64,000 nucleotides of DNA, taken from assembly GCF_900115735.1 (NCBI RefSeq), contig NZ_FOXO01000007.1, positions 107,217 to 171,216 of the forward strand, in the 5' to 3' direction. The notes beneath the pieces were generated by a model. It made no database searches and was not told the DNA's origin. It saw nothing but the letters and a program-made list of their open reading frames with translations. Made by a program: the position numbers and the translations under genes. This document shows positions 7,580 through 15,043 of this stretch, one piece after another (the stretch's first letter is position 1; each line of letters starts with the position of its first letter). Source of the DNA: Butyrivibrio proteoclasticus. GTDB lineage: Bacteria; Bacillota; Clostridia; Lachnospirales; Lachnospiraceae.

Positions 7580-7945
7580 TTGAACGTTTCCAATATAATA
7601 ATTATTCTGGTTATTTCTGTGATCCTTTTCTTTGCTGTCAGAGGTACGATCCAGCACATGAAGGGAGAGGGATCATGCTGTGGAGGCCCCAAAGAAAAAG
7701 CTCCCAAAAAGAAAATTCCCGGAAAACCTTTGTCCAAACTTAAAGTGACGATAGAGGGCATGCACTGTGATAACTGTAAGAACAGGGTTGAAAGAAAACT
7801 TGATGAGCTGGACGGGGTAGTGGCAAAAGTTAAGTTATCCCAAAAGGCGGCGTATGTTTCTTTATATAAGGAGATTCCTGAAAGCCTTATTTGTGACACC
7901 ATAACTAAGGCTGGCTATGAAGTTATAAGTGTGGAGGCACTATAA
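7580..7945 (+). CDS. Membrane-anchored heavy-metal-associated (HMA) domain protein
   Basis: A 121-residue protein with an N-terminal transmembrane helix (about 5-21), a short GSCCGGP motif, a Lys/Pro-rich linker and a C-terminal HMA ferredoxin-like domain (about 55-121). The metal-binding motif is GMHCDNC. HMA domains bind soft metals through the CxxC pair and usually deliver them to ATPases; here the partner is unknown, but the operon with feoB suggests a role in iron or metal homeostasis. The start is a TTG with GGAGGT 6 nt upstream; no ATG fits. It is followed 17 nt later by the Fur-like gene. Confidence 0.82.
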   Translation: MNVSNIIIILVISVILFFAVRGTIQHMKGEGSCCGGPKEKAPKKKIPGKPLSKLKVTIEGMHCDNCKNRVERKLDELDGVVAKVKLSQKAAYVSLYKEIPESLICDTITKAGYEVISVEAL

Positions 7946-7962
7946 GGAGGGGGAGCAGTAGT

Positions 7963-8211
7963 ATGAGCAGTGAACAGGTTATAGACAGACTTAAACAAAA
8001 CGGATGCCGTATTACCAAGCAGAGAAAACTGATAGTTGATGTTATTATGGGAAATGACCATTCTTCCTGTAAAGATATATATTATAAGGTCATGGCAAAG
8101 GACAACAGCGTAGGAATGGCTACTGTCTACAGAATGATCCGGGTACTTGAAGATATTGGAGTGATAAACAGGATCGATATGATCGAGATCAATAATGAAA
8201 ACAGAGGATAA
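7963..8211 (+). CDS. Fur-like protein reduced to the winged-helix domain
   Basis: An 82-residue protein matching only the N-terminal DNA-binding half of Fur-family repressors: RITKQRKLIVDVI, then CKDIYYKVM and GMATVYRMIRVLEDIGVINRID, the recognition helix and wing. Normal Fur proteins are 130-160 residues with a C-terminal dimerisation domain carrying His-rich metal sites, absent here. AAGGAGGGGG precedes the ATG. The stop codon lies inside a perfect Rho-independent terminator, so the short form looks like the normal end of the gene. It may act as a monomer, or bind DNA together with another protein. Confidence 0.78.
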   Translation: MSSEQVIDRLKQNGCRITKQRKLIVDVIMGNDHSSCKDIYYKVMAKDNSVGMATVYRMIRVLEDIGVINRIDMIEINNENRG

Positions 8212-8239
8212 CAGGTATTTTGCCTGTTATTCTTTTTTT
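8208..8239 (+). terminator. Terminator overlapping the fur-like stop codon
   Basis: ATAACAGG (8208-8215) and CCTGTTAT (8223-8230) form an 8-bp stem with a 7-nt loop, followed by a T-rich tract. The TAA stop at 8209-8211 is part of the stem. Confidence 0.88.
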
Positions 8240-8248
8240 GGTTATAAT
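8220..8248 (+). promoter_or_regulatory. Promoter of the rluA-type gene, giving a leaderless start
   Basis: TTGCCT (8220-8225), a 17-bp spacer and a perfect TATAAT (8243-8248). The predicted transcription start (about 8255) is next to the ATG at 8256, and no Shine-Dalgarno sequence can fit. The promoter is embedded in the preceding terminator. Confidence 0.6.
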
Positions 8249-8255
8249 GCTACGT

Positions 8256-9173
8256 ATGAATAACAGCTATAGAGAAATCAGATTTAAATTAAAAATAGAA
8301 GATGGAGTTATGAGAGCGGGCGATATAATGCGTGAAAGATTAAAGCTCTCAAGCAGGGAAGTAACGAGGTGCAAACTCTTTGAAGACGGCGTTATGTGTG
8401 AAGGAAAGGCTGTAAGGATCATTGATGAAATAAAGCCGGGACAGGAGCTTGTAGTCAGGATCTATGAAGATACAGACAATGCTTCAGAAATTGTTCCAAG
8501 TGATGATCCAATAGATATAGTCTATGAAGATGAAGATATTGTTGTAGTCAATAAGCAGGGGAATGTGGTTGTTCATCCCTCATACTGCCACTTTACGGAT
8601 TCACTGAGCAATGCACTAATGGGGTATTACAACAGAACCGGTCAGAATCACGTTATAAGAGTGATTGGCCGACTTGACAGGGAAACATCGGGACTTATTA
8701 TTTTTGCCAAGAACAGATACAGCGCAGCGCTTCTTTCTGAACAGTGCCTTGATATGTCCAGGAGAAAAGAGTACCTTGCTCTTTGCGATGGAGTTTTTTC
8801 TGAAAAGCAAGGAACCATAGACGCTCCAATATGGGAAAATCCCAAGGAGAAAATGGTCAGGGAAGTAAGAGATGACGGGAAAAGAGCTGTCACTCATTAC
8901 AAGGTTGAAAAACAGTTTGACGATTTTGCTCTTGTGAGACTTAAACTCGATACGGGAAGAACACATCAGATAAGAGTACACATGTCTTATATTGGACATC
9001 CATTACTGGGAGACAGCCTCTACGGAAAAGAAATAGCTGATAATCATGGAATGGAGAGAGCGGCTCTTCATGCATGTGAACTTTTATTCTTACAGCCGAT
9101 TTCAGGACAGGAGCTGCGTTTTTTGGCACCGATGCCTGATGATATGAAAATGGTAATAAAAAATGAAGAGTGA
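8256..9173 (+). CDS. RluA-family 23S rRNA-type pseudouridine synthase
   Basis: A 305-residue RluA/RluD-class enzyme that isomerises uridine to pseudouridine in RNA. It has an S4-like N-terminal segment (about 1-75, with LKLSSREVTRCKLFEDG) and the catalytic domain with GRLDRETSGLIIFAK, where the Asp of RLD is the catalytic residue. GRTHQIRVHMSYIGHPLLGD is the second family motif. The frame is open back to 8220, but the -10 element at 8243-8248 lies inside that extension, so MNNSYREI at 8256 is chosen. Which uridine is modified cannot be told from sequence. Confidence 0.88.
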   Translation: MNNSYREIRFKLKIEDGVMRAGDIMRERLKLSSREVTRCKLFEDGVMCEGKAVRIIDEIKPGQELVVRIYEDTDNASEIVPSDDPIDIVYEDEDIVVVNKQGNVVVHPSYCHFTDSLSNALMGYYNRTGQNHVIRVIGRLDRETSGLIIFAKNRYSAALLSEQCLDMSRRKEYLALCDGVFSEKQGTIDAPIWENPKEKMVREVRDDGKRAVTHYKVEKQFDDFALVRLKLDTGRTHQIRVHMSYIGHPLLGDSLYGKEIADNHGMERAALHACELLFLQPISGQELRFLAPMPDDMKMVIKNEE

Positions 9174-9200
9174 CCTTTATGATCATTCTTCATTTTTTTA
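9158..9200. terminator. Bidirectional terminator between rluA-type gene and dinB
   Basis: AAATGAAGA (9161-9169) and TCTTCATTT (9187-9195) pair, with flanking A and T runs extending the stem and providing a T-tract in both directions. The stem covers the dinB stop codon. Confidence 0.75.
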
Positions 9201-10499
9201 TTTTAATCCTTTTTTGATTATGTCTTTGCCATATGCAGAAGTGAGCTTCTGTGTCATGGCATCAAGTTTTTTTCGTTTTTCTTCTGATATGGAAGACTCT
9301 TTTACCGATTCAGAAGTCAGTGGCATGATGTCCTCGAAGAGATTGAGCTGATGGAAACTTCCATCATCCATTTTGCTGACACCAACTCCTACAAGTCTTA
9401 TTACCTCACCTTTTATGAAAAGGCCGTTATCACCAAGAAGAAGTTTATCAGCAAGTTCTTTTGCATGTTTAAGGATCTTATCAGCATCATTTATGGAGCT
9501 TTCAAGTCCCATCTGGCAGGAATGTCTTTTAAAATTCCCTGTTTTTACGCTCACTGTGACAGTTTTCCCGTAAACATTATCTCTTTTCAGTCTCCTTGAA
9601 ACGCTTTCGGAGAGCCATTTAAGGATGCCTCCTATATCTTTGTCATAGTTATCGGCATTTAGGTCATAGGACAGAGTGGTCTCATTGGAATAGCTCTTGG
9701 CATCGTCATATTCGTCAGAAACATTGCTGCTTCCGATTCCGTTGGCACTTGCGTAAATGTATTTACCGCCGTTTTCACCAAGGATACTGCACAAAAAAGT
9801 CAGTTCGCTGTTTGCAGCATCTCCAATAGTTCTGATGCCTATGCTCTCAAGCCTTTCTGCAGTGGCCTTGCCACAGCCAAAGAGGTCTCTTATAGGAAGC
9901 GGCCACATTTTGGATGGGACTTCATCAGGAAAAAGAGTGTGTACTCTGTCAGGCTTTTGAAAATCACTGGCCATTTTGGCGAGAAGTTTATTATTGGAAA
10001 TACCGACGTTGACAGTAAATCCAAGGCTGGTTTTTACTTCGTCCTTTATGGCATAGGCAATTGACAGTGGAAAGGGATGCTCACTAGTCTCTAAATGCCT
10101 GTAAAGATTCCTTGTACCTGAAAAATCAACATATGCCTCGTCTACAGAAACCTGTTCCACAAGCGGAGAATACTTTTTCAAAATGTCGATGAAAGCGTGA
10201 GAGTAGCGCCTATAGGTGGCAAAGTCTGAAGGAACCATGACGAGTTTAGGACATTTCTGAAGCGCTTTTATTACTGGCTCACCTGTGACAATTCCATACT
10301 TTTTGGCAGGGATTGATTTGGCAGTAATGATGCCATGCCTTGAATTGACATCGCCTCCAACAGCAGAGGGAATTGTCCTAAGATCGATGCTTCCTGGTTC
10401 TTCCTCAAGCTTTTTTAAAGCTGACCATGAAAGAAAAGCAGAGTTGACGTCTATGTGAAATATTATTTTTTCATTTTCGGATTGATTAAACTCATTCAT
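9198..10499 (-). CDS. dinB: DNA polymerase IV (DinB, Y-family)
   Basis: Error-prone Y-family polymerase for lesion bypass. The 433-residue protein starts palm motif I with FHIDVNSAFLSW (catalytic Asp), has the SVDEAYVDFSGT motif with the catalytic Asp-Glu pair, and a little-finger domain through about residue 390. A C-terminal tail of about 50 residues follows, without an obvious clean beta-clamp motif. It sits alone between terminators and has a consensus LexA box inside its promoter spacer, so it should be SOS-induced. No Shine-Dalgarno site fits before the ATG; the mRNA appears leaderless. Confidence 0.93.
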   Translation of the reverse strand: MNEFNQSENEKIIFHIDVNSAFLSWSALKKLEEEPGSIDLRTIPSAVGGDVNSRHGIITAKSIPAKKYGIVTGEPVIKALQKCPKLVMVPSDFATYRRYSHAFIDILKKYSPLVEQVSVDEAYVDFSGTRNLYRHLETSEHPFPLSIAYAIKDEVKTSLGFTVNVGISNNKLLAKMASDFQKPDRVHTLFPDEVPSKMWPLPIRDLFGCGKATAERLESIGIRTIGDAANSELTFLCSILGENGGKYIYASANGIGSSNVSDEYDDAKSYSNETTLSYDLNADNYDKDIGGILKWLSESVSRRLKRDNVYGKTVTVSVKTGNFKRHSCQMGLESSINDADKILKHAKELADKLLLGDNGLFIKGEVIRLVGVGVSKMDDGSFHQLNLFEDIMPLTSESVKESSISEEKRKKLDAMTQKLTSAYGKDIIKKGLK

Positions 10500-10505
10500 A
10501 ACAAT

Positions 10506-10534
10506 ATAATACGCCGAACAAAAGTTCGACGCAA
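10506..10534 (-). promoter_or_regulatory. dinB promoter with LexA box in the spacer
   Basis: On the minus strand TTGCGT (10534-10529), a 17-bp spacer and TATTAT (10511-10506). The LexA/DinR box CGAACAAAAGTTCG (10515-10528) fills the spacer and matches the Gram-positive consensus CGAAC-N4-GTTCG exactly. The predicted +1 falls on the A of the ATG (10499). Confidence 0.88.
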
Positions 10535-10562
10535 TGATTCTTTTGTATGTTTTTATTAGTCA

Positions 10563-11486
10563 TCATTCCCAGATATTTGTGGGCTTCTTTTTGCTTTTTA
10601 CGCCCCACACAACAACAAGTATTGCGCATATGACGTTTACGGATACTGCAACTATTGTTTCTTCAACACCAAACTCAACACTGTAGAAAAAACTGTCTGT
10701 TGCTGTTGATGCATCTAGTTTGAATAATGAAAACCTGGATACAAGGCCACTGTTTGGAAGTCCAAAAACAATACTCTGCGTATAGTTCCATGCTGCATGG
10801 GCTGCCATTGGCATCCATAAGCTGTCACAATAATAGACCATTACTGAATAACATATACCTACAGTAACTATGGAAACAATAGCTAAAGTGCTGACGCCTG
10901 GATTAGCAATGTGCAAAAAGCCAAAAAACATAGCGTTTACGATAATTGCTACAGCTGGGTGGCGGTAACCTCTTCGTATTCTCTGATAGAGAAATCCTCT
11001 GCATAAAAGTTCTTCTGCTGATGACTGTATAAATACTGCTATGAAAATGCCCAAAAGTGCAAAGAAATTGGCTCCTGAGAAATAGAGATAAATATCTTTG
11101 TGTAAGACAGCAAGAAGAATGCAGAAACCATTCATGACAAAACCGATCAAAAGGCCAATTCCGAGGTGTTTTAATGTATTTCCCTTACATTTTTTCCAGA
11201 CTGCTCCGAATATTGGTCTGTTTGAAGGAATAAGACACCACAGAAAAATAACTATCCAAATGCCAATAAAACTGGCGTACATAGCAAGAAAAGCGACATA
11301 ATCATAATTGGTATCATTGATTATCATTGATGCAGGATAATTGATAATAAGACTTCCTACTATATTGCCTAAAACTATAAGAAAATATGCAAGAATGAAA
11401 GGAATAAGAATGAAATCATTCAATTTGAAGTTGTCTGTGTGATAGCTTTTGATAAAACTAATAAGTTTGTTTTCTTTTTTCTCCAT
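10563..11486 (-). CDS. CPBP-family intramembrane metalloprotease
   Basis: A 307-residue membrane protein of the CPBP (Abi, CAAX-like) glutamic protease family, with about eight transmembrane segments. Family motifs are present in order: SSAEELLCRGFLYQRI (EExxxR), FFGFLHIANPG (FxxxH) and MAAHAAWNYTQ (HxxxN). The open frame extends further upstream, but AGGAGA lies 8 nt before the ATG at 11486 and the protein then begins with a Lys-rich cytoplasmic segment, so this start is used. Roles in other Firmicutes include bacteriocin immunity and surface-protein processing; the divergent sortase B gene makes a surface role plausible but unproven. Confidence 0.87.
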   Translation of the reverse strand: MEKKENKLISFIKSYHTDNFKLNDFILIPFILAYFLIVLGNIVGSLIINYPASMIINDTNYDYVAFLAMYASFIGIWIVIFLWCLIPSNRPIFGAVWKKCKGNTLKHLGIGLLIGFVMNGFCILLAVLHKDIYLYFSGANFFALLGIFIAVFIQSSAEELLCRGFLYQRIRRGYRHPAVAIIVNAMFFGFLHIANPGVSTLAIVSIVTVGICYSVMVYYCDSLWMPMAAHAAWNYTQSIVFGLPNSGLVSRFSLFKLDASTATDSFFYSVEFGVEETIVAVSVNVICAILVVVWGVKSKKKPTNIWE

Positions 11487-11535
11487 ATAAATTTTCTCCT
11501 CATAAAAAATGTTACTACTTAAAATTATCGTATAT

Positions 11536-11564
11536 TTGTTATGCATTAGCAAATGATTTATAAT
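11536..11564 (+). promoter_or_regulatory. srtB promoter
   Basis: TTGTTA (11536-11541), a 17-bp spacer and TATAAT (11559-11564), followed by AAGGGGAGA and the ATG at 11585. Confidence 0.7.
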
Positions 11565-11584
11565 ATTTGTGAAGGGGAGAAAAT

Positions 11585-12352
11585 ATGGTAAAGAAAGTAA
11601 TAAGAATTGTTGCACTAATTATCTGTCTGGTCATAATTGTCTATGAAGGAGTGATGATCTATGTTGATCAGAAGGAGTATCAGGTTGCTTCTGATGAATA
11701 CGACGAGATAAGAAGTGTGGCTGTCGATTATATTCCGGAAGATGAAGCGGAGATAGTCGATTATCCTGTGCTTAATATCAACTTTGGTAAGCTTGAAGAG
11801 ATAAATCCTGACGTCACTGCCTGGATTTATTTTCCATGTCTTGAAATAAGTTATCCTGTGGTAAAAGAGTCTGAGGTTGATGAATATCTTTATAAGACCT
11901 TTGAACTTGAAAAAAATAAGGCAGGATGTATTTTTGAGGACGTTATGAGTGATGCGGGATTTAACGGGTATCATGACATTGTATTTGGTCATAATATGAA
12001 AGATAAATCCATGTTTGGCAGGTTAAAAGACCTTTATCAAAAGGGAAATGAATCCCTTCTTGAGGATAATCCATATATTTACATATATACTAAGGACCAC
12101 GTATATCAGTACAGAGTATTTGCTTATTACATCACTAAAGTTGGAAGCGGTGCTTATTCAGTAGTTTCAAATCTTGATGAGTATAAAGATTTTATTTCTT
12201 TTATCCAGACTCATTCAGCATATAAGATTCCTTCAGACCTTGACCTTGAAAGCGGGAACAGTATTCTCACACTTTCTACCTGCAGTGGAAGGGCAGGAGG
12301 CAGTCAGAGGTTTGTGGTTCACTCATTAAAAGTGAATGCATGGGAAAAATAA
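11585..12352 (+). CDS. srtB: Class B sortase
   Basis: A 255-residue membrane-anchored transpeptidase that joins surface proteins to the cell wall. It has one N-terminal transmembrane helix (about 4-26) and a sortase B domain. The catalytic triad is visible as His136 (VFGHNM), Cys233 (TLSTCSG) and Arg242 (SQRFVVH). Length is typical of SrtB. It is followed by a CAP-domain lipoprotein with no sorting signal, so its substrates must be encoded elsewhere. It is divergent from a CPBP protease gene, and both start regions share a short AT-rich promoter segment. Confidence 0.93.
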   Translation: MVKKVIRIVALIICLVIIVYEGVMIYVDQKEYQVASDEYDEIRSVAVDYIPEDEAEIVDYPVLNINFGKLEEINPDVTAWIYFPCLEISYPVVKESEVDEYLYKTFELEKNKAGCIFEDVMSDAGFNGYHDIVFGHNMKDKSMFGRLKDLYQKGNESLLEDNPYIYIYTKDHVYQYRVFAYYITKVGSGAYSVVSNLDEYKDFISFIQTHSAYKIPSDLDLESGNSILTLSTCSGRAGGSQRFVVHSLKVNAWEK

Positions 12353-12485
12353 TTTCATTTCTTAATAAAAACTTTGAATATTTATTATTGATTTAGAAAA
12401 ATGTTATCTGTTATTCATTGAATGAACTATGGCGTTAAGGTACCATGGTATTAGGAATAAGTATTAAATTCACAGGAGTGTGTTT

Positions 12486-13043
12486 ATGAGAAAAATAAAA
12501 AAATATATTGCTTTGGTGGTGGCTGGTGTTTTGGCCTGTACGTTTGTTGCCTGCGGAGCTGTTAAAGAAGGGGCAATCGATGATCAGGCTGCAACCAGAG
12601 GAATCCACGAAGGTGAAGGTGAAATTTATATTGATGATGAAGCAATTGCTCTTGCAGGATCTGCTGCATCAAGTCAGGCGGCATTGGATGCCTGTACTGC
12701 AGTATTTAATCTCATGAATCAGCAGAGAGCAGCACAGGGACTTGCAGCACTTGTTTGGAGCGATGCTCTTACAGATGCAGCTCAGGTTCGTGCCAATGAG
12801 ATTACAACTTCTTTTTCACATACAAGACCTGATGGTTCAGCATTCTGGACAGTTAACAGTAACGTTCAGTATGGTGAGAATCTTGCAAAGCTCTATCAGT
12901 CAGCAGATAGTGTTTACGCAGCATGGATGAATTCACCAACCCATGCCGCAAACATTATGGACAGCGGATACAAAACAGTCGGTATTGCCATTTGCCAGAC
13001 AGGCGACGGCAGCTGGTACTGGGCACAAGAATTTGGCTATTAA
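12486..13043 (+). CDS. CAP-domain (SCP-like) lipoprotein
   Basis: A 185-residue secreted protein. The N-terminus is a lipoprotein signal (Lys-rich start, hydrophobic core, Cys at 18 and 23; FVAC at 20-23 or VLAC at 15-18 could be the lipobox). A linker of about 35 residues leads to a CAP domain (about 60-185) with FNLMNQQRAAQGL, FSHTRPDG, YGENLA and THAANIMD, which supply the conserved His/Glu pocket. CAP proteins of this YkwD class are common in clostridia, with mostly unknown roles. CAGGAG precedes ATG 12486, which is preferred over an upstream GTG. No sortase motif is present. Confidence 0.88.
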   Translation: MRKIKKYIALVVAGVLACTFVACGAVKEGAIDDQAATRGIHEGEGEIYIDDEAIALAGSAASSQAALDACTAVFNLMNQQRAAQGLAALVWSDALTDAAQVRANEITTSFSHTRPDGSAFWTVNSNVQYGENLAKLYQSADSVYAAWMNSPTHAANIMDSGYKTVGIAICQTGDGSWYWAQEFGY

Positions 13044-13112
13044 TGAGCCATGCATAACTAGAAAAATTAGAGTTGTTGGGAGCTTGCTCACATACAACTC
13101 TATATTTTTATA

Positions 13113-13268
13113 GTTATATACGGCGAAGCCGCTCCAGCGAGGAACTAAAGTTCCGAGCGGGAGGCATGGCGGAGTGAATGCCATTAGGAAGTAGCACGGT
13201 AGTGCGGATTCCGAATGGTGTTTAGGATTACGAAAGCGAAGTAATCCGTACTTAATATCCGTATATTG
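13113..13268. repeat. Multi-hairpin palindromic element
   Basis: A run of small inverted repeats closed by ATATACGG (about 13115-13122) and CCGTATAT (13259-13266). Inside are CGGC-GAA-GCCG, GGAAC-TAAA-GTTCC, GGCAT...ATGCC, GCAC-GGTA-GTGC nested in AGGAA...TTCC, and GGATTAC...GTAATCC. This cloverleaf-like layout looks like a folded RNA or a MITE/REP-type DNA element rather than a terminator. A similar but not identical stack lies at 53226-53308. Confidence 0.7.
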
Positions 13269-13315
13269 AAAGACGTAAATGTGATACAATTATCTCATGA
13301 GGGAGGTACACTATT

Positions 13316-13486
13316 ATGTTTGGAAAATCATCAAAAGACATCTATGTAAACAAAGAGACAACTCCGATTTCAGTATCAGGAGCCAACGACAATCCTTACA
13401 TGCAGGAGATGCTTAGAAATGAAGAAAAGCGTCGTGTAAAACATGGGGATGATATTTACTACAGACAAAACGGATACATAAAATAA
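13316..13486 (+). CDS. Small conserved-looking protein of unknown function
   Basis: A 56-residue open frame with a strong GAGGGAGG Shine-Dalgarno sequence 8 nt before the ATG and a strong terminator 16 nt after the stop, so it has the form of a real gene. The product is polar and has no membrane helix or signal peptide. It begins MFGKSSKDIYVNKE and is rich in charged residues with a Tyr-rich end (DDIYYRQNGYIK). I do not recognise a family. The multi-hairpin element lies directly upstream and may be its leader. Confidence 0.6.
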   Translation: MFGKSSKDIYVNKETTPISVSGANDNPYMQEMLRNEEKRRVKHGDDIYYRQNGYIK

Positions 13487-13501
13487 CTTATTACAAAGAA
13501 A

Positions 13502-13551
13502 AAGGGCGCTGCGAGGATGATGTTCATCCAGGCAGCCGCCCTTCATTTTTT
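13502..13551. terminator. Terminator between the small gene and pyrI
   Basis: AAGGGCG (13502-13508) pairs with CGCCCTT (13537-13543), extended by CTGC/GCAG; ATGA-TGT-TCAT forms the tip. Ts follow on the plus strand and an A-run precedes, so it may serve both directions. Confidence 0.85.
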
Positions 13552-13558
13552 ACTCTCT

Positions 13559-14002
13559 TTAGTGTGATACTACATCGCCTTCTGAATATTTCTCATCACA
13601 GTATTTGCAGCGATAAATCTCATTCTTTTCATCTGCAAGGTAAAAAATCTGTGGAAGTTCCTGTTCAATTGAAGAAATACACCTTGGATTATGGCATTTG
13701 ATTACACCTTCAATCTGCTTTGGAAGAACGAGAGATCTTTTCTCTATTATCTGACCGTCCTTTATTACATTTACAGTAATATTGTGATCAATAAAGGCAA
13801 GAACATCAAGGTCAAGTGAATCGATATCGCATTCGATTTTAAGAATGTCTTTTTTGCCCATTAGTTTACTTTTTGCATTTTTAATTATGGCTACTGTTGA
13901 ATCAAGTTTATCAAGGCCCAGATGCTTGTATATCTGCATGCTTTTTCCTGCCTGAATATGATCCAGAACAAAGCCTTCTTCAAGTTTTCCAATATTTAAC
14001 AT
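13559..14002 (-). CDS. pyrI: Aspartate carbamoyltransferase regulatory chain
   Basis: A 147-residue PyrI, the allosteric subunit that binds nucleotides and pairs with PyrB catalytic trimers. The N-terminal nucleotide-binding domain includes MLNIGKLEEGFVLDHIQAGK. The C-terminal zinc domain has the four ligands as CHNPRC and CKYC, the site contacting the catalytic chain. Length is normal. It lies 45 nt downstream of pyrB and ends in a terminator. The B-I order is typical of clostridia that encode a regulated ATCase. Confidence 0.95.
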   Translation of the reverse strand: MLNIGKLEEGFVLDHIQAGKSMQIYKHLGLDKLDSTVAIIKNAKSKLMGKKDILKIECDIDSLDLDVLAFIDHNITVNVIKDGQIIEKRSLVLPKQIEGVIKCHNPRCISSIEQELPQIFYLADEKNEIYRCKYCDEKYSEGDVVSH

Positions 14003-14047
14003 AATTTCCTCTTTCTGTAGGTGTGATGTATCTATATGAGTGGTATA

Positions 14048-15004
14048 TTAGAATTTTCTAAGTAAGTCATGGTTCATATGAGCGTCTGTCATATCAAGCA
14101 AAGTAAGGATTAGAGCCATTCTTACATAGAGTCCGTATTGAACCTGCTTGAAATATGCTGCTCTAGGATCGGAATCGATTTCAACTGAAATTTCATTTAC
14201 ACGTGGAAGAGGATGGAGAATATACATTTTTTCTTTTGCCAGAGCCATCTTAGCTTTATCGAGTATATAGAAGTTCTTCAATCTGATATAATCCTCTTCA
14301 TTGAAGAATCTTTCCTTCTGAACTCTTGTCATGTACAGGAAATCAAGGCGAGGCATTACCTCTTCAAGCTTTATTACTTCTTCGTAGGTTATCCCCTTGG
14401 AATCAAGCATTTCTGTTATATAATCGGGTACTTTAAGTTCTTTTGGTGAAATGAAAATGAAATGAATGCCGCTATATCTTGTAAGGGCATTTATTAAAGA
14501 ATGGACAGTACGACCAAATTTAAGGTCTCCACAAAGTCCGATGGTGAAATTATTAAGTCCGCCATATAAAGATCTGATAGTTAATAAATCTGTAAGTGTC
14601 TGAGTGGGATGTTGGTGACCACCGTCACCTGCATTGATAACAGGAATAAGAGATTTAGAAGCTGCAACCATTGGAGCACCTTCCTTTGGATGACGCATCG
14701 CACATATATCTGCGAAACAGGAAATAACTCTTATAGTGTCGGAAACACTTTCGCCCTTGGCGGCTGAAGAATTACTGGCATCTGCAAAGCCCAGACACTT
14801 ACCTCCAAGTCGTAACATTGCAGTTTCAAAACTAAGTCTCGTTCTGGTACTTGGTTCGTAGAAACAGGTGGCCAATATCTTACCATCGCACATATGTGCG
14901 TATTTATCCATGTTTCTTTCGATGTCACCAGCAACATCGAACAGAGCCTCTAGCTCGTCAACCGAGAAATCTAGAGGATTCATCATGTGTCGCAAATTAT
15001 TCAT
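14048..15004 (-). CDS. pyrB: Aspartate carbamoyltransferase catalytic chain
   Basis: A 318-residue PyrB that condenses carbamoyl phosphate and aspartate to N-carbamoylaspartate, the first committed step of pyrimidine synthesis. Visible motifs are [13 protein letters not shown] (carbamoyl-phosphate site), the [11 protein letters not shown] segment and LHPLPR near the aspartate site. GAGGAGACGGT precedes the ATG. It follows a DUF5050-like gene by 39 nt and precedes pyrI. No PyrR-type anti-terminator structure could be recognised in the short gap upstream, so regulation may act from further upstream or only by allostery. Confidence 0.96.
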   Translation of the reverse strand: MNNLRHMMNPLDFSVDELEALFDVAGDIERNMDKYAHMCDGKILATCFYEPSTRTRLSFETAMLRLGGKCLGFADASNSSAAKGESVSDTIRVISCFADICAMRHPKEGAPMVAASKSLIPVINAGDGGHQHPTQTLTDLLTIRSLYGGLNNFTIGLCGDLKFGRTVHSLINALTRYSGIHFIFISPKELKVPDYITEMLDSKGITYEEVIKLEEVMPRLDFLYMTRVQKERFFNEEDYIRLKNFYILDKAKMALAKEKMYILHPLPRVNEISVEIDSDPRAAYFKQVQYGLYVRMALILTLLDMTDAHMNHDLLRKF

Positions 15005-15043
15005 ACCGTCTCCTCATTTGAATATATTGTTAATCGCACCTGT

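Noticed and set aside
15005..15043. PyrR attenuator upstream of pyrB
   Set aside because: The gap is 39 nt, too short for the anti-terminator/terminator pair, and no conserved PyrR binding loop is visible.
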